From Lentibacillus sp. CBA3610 (lineage in GTDB: Bacteria > Bacillota > Bacilli > Bacillales > Amphibacillaceae), in NCBI RefSeq assembly GCF_013373365.1, contig NZ_CP035925.1:1984001-2048000 (forward strand): a stretch of DNA of 64,000 bases, given 5' to 3'. Below, piece after piece: positions 62,028 to 64,000 of this stretch. The notes below the pieces were generated by a model. It did no database searches, was not told the DNA's origin, and saw nothing but the letters and a program-made list of their open reading frames with translations. Position numbers and translations under genes: made by a program. How positions within the stretch are numbered: the stretch's first letter is position 1; each line of letters begins with the position of its first letter.

Positions 62028-62921
62028 TTAAACTTTCAGGAATTTGCGTACGCTCATAACACTTCCCCAAATACCTATAAACGTTCCAATCAACAAAATA
62101 ATCAGGGATAACTGCCAGGCAAATGGATGAAATGGCAATAAATCTACAAAAGCGTACGTAACTTGACCACTGAGGTTATTCACCAAATAATGATACCCTG
62201 TCAGAACAGCAGCAATTGGAATTATGGACCCGAATATGCCATGCAGCGCACCTTCAATGAAAAACGGCCAGCGAATAAAGTTATTGGTAGCACCGACAAG
62301 CTTCATAATACCGATTTCTCTGCTGCGGGCCATAATTGTAAGTTTAATTGTGTTTGATATAAGGAATATAGCAGTAAAGACTAATCCGATAATCAATACC
62401 AAACCAATGTTGCGTGCGTATTCATTAAATTGAAACAACTGCTGAACAACATCTCTTCCATAGTTGACTTCCTGGATATTATCCAAATTATTAATTTCCG
62501 CTGCTAACGACTCTGTTTGGGTTGGTTTCTTTGCCCTAACAGTAAAAGCATGGTTCAATGGGTTGTCCTGCTCAAACATCTGCCAGGTGGAACCTTCTTC
62601 GCCCATGTCCTCAATTAATTGACTGAGTTCTTCATCTTTTGAGCTGAATGCAACAGTTTCTGTTTCATTCATTTGTTCTATGGCCGAGCCAATTTCATTT
62701 ATTTCTTCCTCATTTGCAGTACGGTCGATTAATGCTTCAATCTCGACATCTTCTTCCAGACCCTGAGCCATGTGATTAAGATTCAGCATTAACGCGAGAA
62801 AAGCTCCCACAAGCAATAGTGTTGTTGTGACTGCGCCTACAGATGCCACCGTCATCCAGCCATTTCGGAAAATATTTTTGGCACCTTCTCTGAAATGGCG
62901 CTTAGTTGTTCTATACTTCAT
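62028..62921 (-). CDS. ftsX: Cell-division ABC transporter permease FtsX
   Basis: Four-helix membrane protein of 297 residues with a large outside loop after helix 1 (about 60-170) and the FtsX motif SREIGIMKLVGATNNFIRWPF. Start ATG 62921 (behind GAGGTGA) overlaps the ftsE end by 11 bp. It transmits FtsE ATP use to an extracytoplasmic hydrolase, presumably the M23 coiled-coil protein encoded next. Confidence 0.95.
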   Translation of the reverse strand: MKYRTTKRHFREGAKNIFRNGWMTVASVGAVTTTLLLVGAFLALMLNLNHMAQGLEEDVEIEALIDRTANEEEINEIGSAIEQMNETETVAFSSKDEELSQLIEDMGEEGSTWQMFEQDNPLNHAFTVRAKKPTQTESLAAEINNLDNIQEVNYGRDVVQQLFQFNEYARNIGLVLIIGLVFTAIFLISNTIKLTIMARSREIGIMKLVGATNNFIRWPFFIEGALHGIFGSIIPIAAVLTGYHYLVNNLSGQVTYAFVDLLPFHPFAWQLSLIILLIGTFIGIWGSVMSVRKFLKV

Positions 62922-63597
62922 AGCCGTAATCACCTCGTTGCTCGTCACGCACGATTAAGCCGTCTTCCACTGCGATTACGCGCTTTTTAATCGTATTGAC
63001 AATCTCCTGGCTGTGAGTGGCCATGATCATCGTCGTACCTTTGTCATTAATCTCTTCAAAAACCCGCATGATTTCCCATGACGTTTCAGGATCCAAATTA
63101 CCGGTAGGCTCATCCGCAATGACAATTTTAGGGTTGTTCACAATGGCACGTGCCGTCGCCACACGCTGTTGTTCACCTCCGGATAACTCGTCCGGAATGA
63201 AGCGTGCCTTATTCTTCAATCCGACCAGTTCCAGAACATCCATAACGCGTTTGCGGATATTGCGGGGGGATTCTTCAATGACTTCAAGTGCGAATGCGAT
63301 ATTTTCATAGGCTGATAGTTTTGGAAGCAACTTGAAATCCTGAAAAATGACACCAACATCCCGGCGCAAAAATGGAACCCGCTTTTCCTTCAGTGTGCTT
63401 AAGTCAGTATTATTAATCACAATGGTACCGTCAGTCGGCTTTACTTCACGGTAGATAAGCCTGATAAACGTTGATTTGCCGGCACCACTCGGTCCGACAA
63501 CATATACAAATTCACCTTGATCAATATTTATATCAATCCCATTCAGGGCAGTCACACCATTCGCATACGTCTTGTAAACGTCTTTCATTTTAATCAT
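62911..63597 (-). CDS. ftsE: Cell-division ABC transporter ATPase FtsE
   Basis: ATPase of 228 residues. Walker A VGPSGAGKSTFIRL, Q-loop VGVIFQDFKLLP, signature LSGGEQQRVATARAI and Walker B IVIADEPTGNLDP. AAAAGGTGA before ATG. First gene of ftsE-ftsX; the M23 gene follows after about 40 bp and may be cotranscribed. Confidence 0.96.
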   Translation of the reverse strand: MIKMKDVYKTYANGVTALNGIDINIDQGEFVYVVGPSGAGKSTFIRLIYREVKPTDGTIVINNTDLSTLKEKRVPFLRRDVGVIFQDFKLLPKLSAYENIAFALEVIEESPRNIRKRVMDVLELVGLKNKARFIPDELSGGEQQRVATARAIVNNPKIVIADEPTGNLDPETSWEIMRVFEEINDKGTTMIMATHSQEIVNTIKKRVIAVEDGLIVRDEQRGDYGYEV

Positions 63598-63869
63598 GTA
63601 TGTATCACCTTTTATTCATAATGTTGTAACTCTTAGCTGTTAAAATTCATCATAATTCGGTATAAGAAGACTAACTGCGTTTTAAATCGGGATGGTTTAA
63701 CAATTTTTATTCATTATAACATTTTTCAGCAGAAATTTTAGGCTTATAATATTACATTTTCATTTCATTTTATGTAATTTGAATCAATCTTTGTAATATT
63801 TTAGATAATTTATGCGGAATTTGCAGGAGGGAGGAAAAGACTGGATGGTTTCCGGACAGGCAACAAAAA

Positions 63870-63901
63870 AAGCTTGACCCATATGTAAACAGGTCAAACT
63901 T
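63870..63901 (-). terminator. Terminator of the cytochrome c gene
   Basis: AAGcTTGACC pairs with GGTCAAaCTT; the minus strand continues TTTTTTTG. The rest of 63598-63869 shows no gene. Confidence 0.8.
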
Positions 63902-63915
63902 TTGTCTGTTCGTTA

Positions 63916-64000
63916 TTAATTGTAATTTTCGACTAACCATGTTGCAAGTGTTTGTGCATCTTCATCGCTGACTTGTTCCTGTGCCGGCATGCTTCCTGTA
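63916..64000 (-). CDS. Cytochrome c-551-like protein, 3' end only
   Basis: The minus strand encodes TGSMPAQEQVSDEDAQTLAT then WLVENYN and stop. GSMPA with the axial Met and the WLxxN tail are typical of small Bacillus cytochromes c-550/c-551; cccB lies next to ftsE in B. subtilis, supporting that name. The heme-binding CxxCH would be beyond the window. It could carry electrons to the CuA enzyme encoded at 55292-57302 (inference). Confidence 0.75.
   Translation of the reverse strand, partial: TGSMPAQEQVSDEDAQTLATWLVENYN

Overview
The window looks like chromosome from a low- to mid-GC, probably salt-adapted Bacillaceae (Lentibacillus / Virgibacillus / Oceanobacillus type). Three things point there: gene order matching Bacillus subtilis (crh-whiA-yvcK-rapZ-trxB-TPR; yvlC-yvlD-hprK-lgt-yvoD-ppaX-yvoF; uvrB-uvrA; ftsE-ftsX), Bacillus-type control sites (CtsR, LexA, CcpA cre, GlpP leaders), and acidic extracytoplasmic proteins. 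Genus is inference; no rRNA is present.

Layout. 1-1.4 kb is a gene graveyard (TnpB-like transposase and YkvI-type transporter remnants). 1.4-11 kb is a methyl/C1 catabolism island: sarcosine-oxidase-like flavoenzyme, LysR regulator, HbpS/GlcG protein, glutathione-independent formaldehyde dehydrogenase, dimethylglycine/N-methylproline-type Fe-S flavoprotein, a frameshifted GcvT/DmdA-like methyltransferase and a MetF-like reductase. It ends near tRNA-Arg(CCG). 11.6-17.4 kb is a five-gene oligopeptide/dipeptide ABC transporter. After a 52-bp tandem repeat comes clpP under a CtsR-overlapped promoter, then the crh-whiA-yvcK-rapZ block, trxB and a TPR gene.

25.8-36.4 kb is the glycerol region: glpD, dhaKLM, glpK, glpF and glpP, with terminator leaders of the GlpP type before glpD and glpF and a cre inside the glpF promoter. 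Between glpP and glpF sit a decayed second formaldehyde dehydrogenase and a frameshifted acetyl-CoA-synthetase-like gene with its own promoter and cre. 37-44.5 kb holds a frameshifted nicotinate phosphoribosyltransferase, yvoF-ppaX-yvoD-lgt-hprK, yvlD-yvlC and bshB2-yojF. 45-50 kb is uvrA-uvrB; 50-53 kb a ykoN/ykoQ/ykoP-like trio.

53.3-57.3 kb is the most striking part: a lipoprotein copper nitrite reductase (NirK) beside a two-subunit heme-copper enzyme. Its subunit I has Asn where oxygen reductases carry the active-site Tyr, and its subunit II has a complete CuA motif. An unassigned membrane protein lies between. Both transcription units have FNR-like palindromes about 31-32 bp upstream of a plausible -10, so I read this as an anaerobically controlled nitrite -> NO -> N2O module with a non-canonical CuA-type NO reductase. 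The window closes with minJ, ctpB, a coiled-coil M23 endopeptidase, ftsX, ftsE and the 3' end of a small cytochrome c gene.

Three GC-rich MITE-like elements, two copies of a ~105-bp hairpin repeat, and 41-bp and 52-bp tandem arrays lie between genes. Several accessory genes carry frameshifts while nearly all housekeeping genes are intact.
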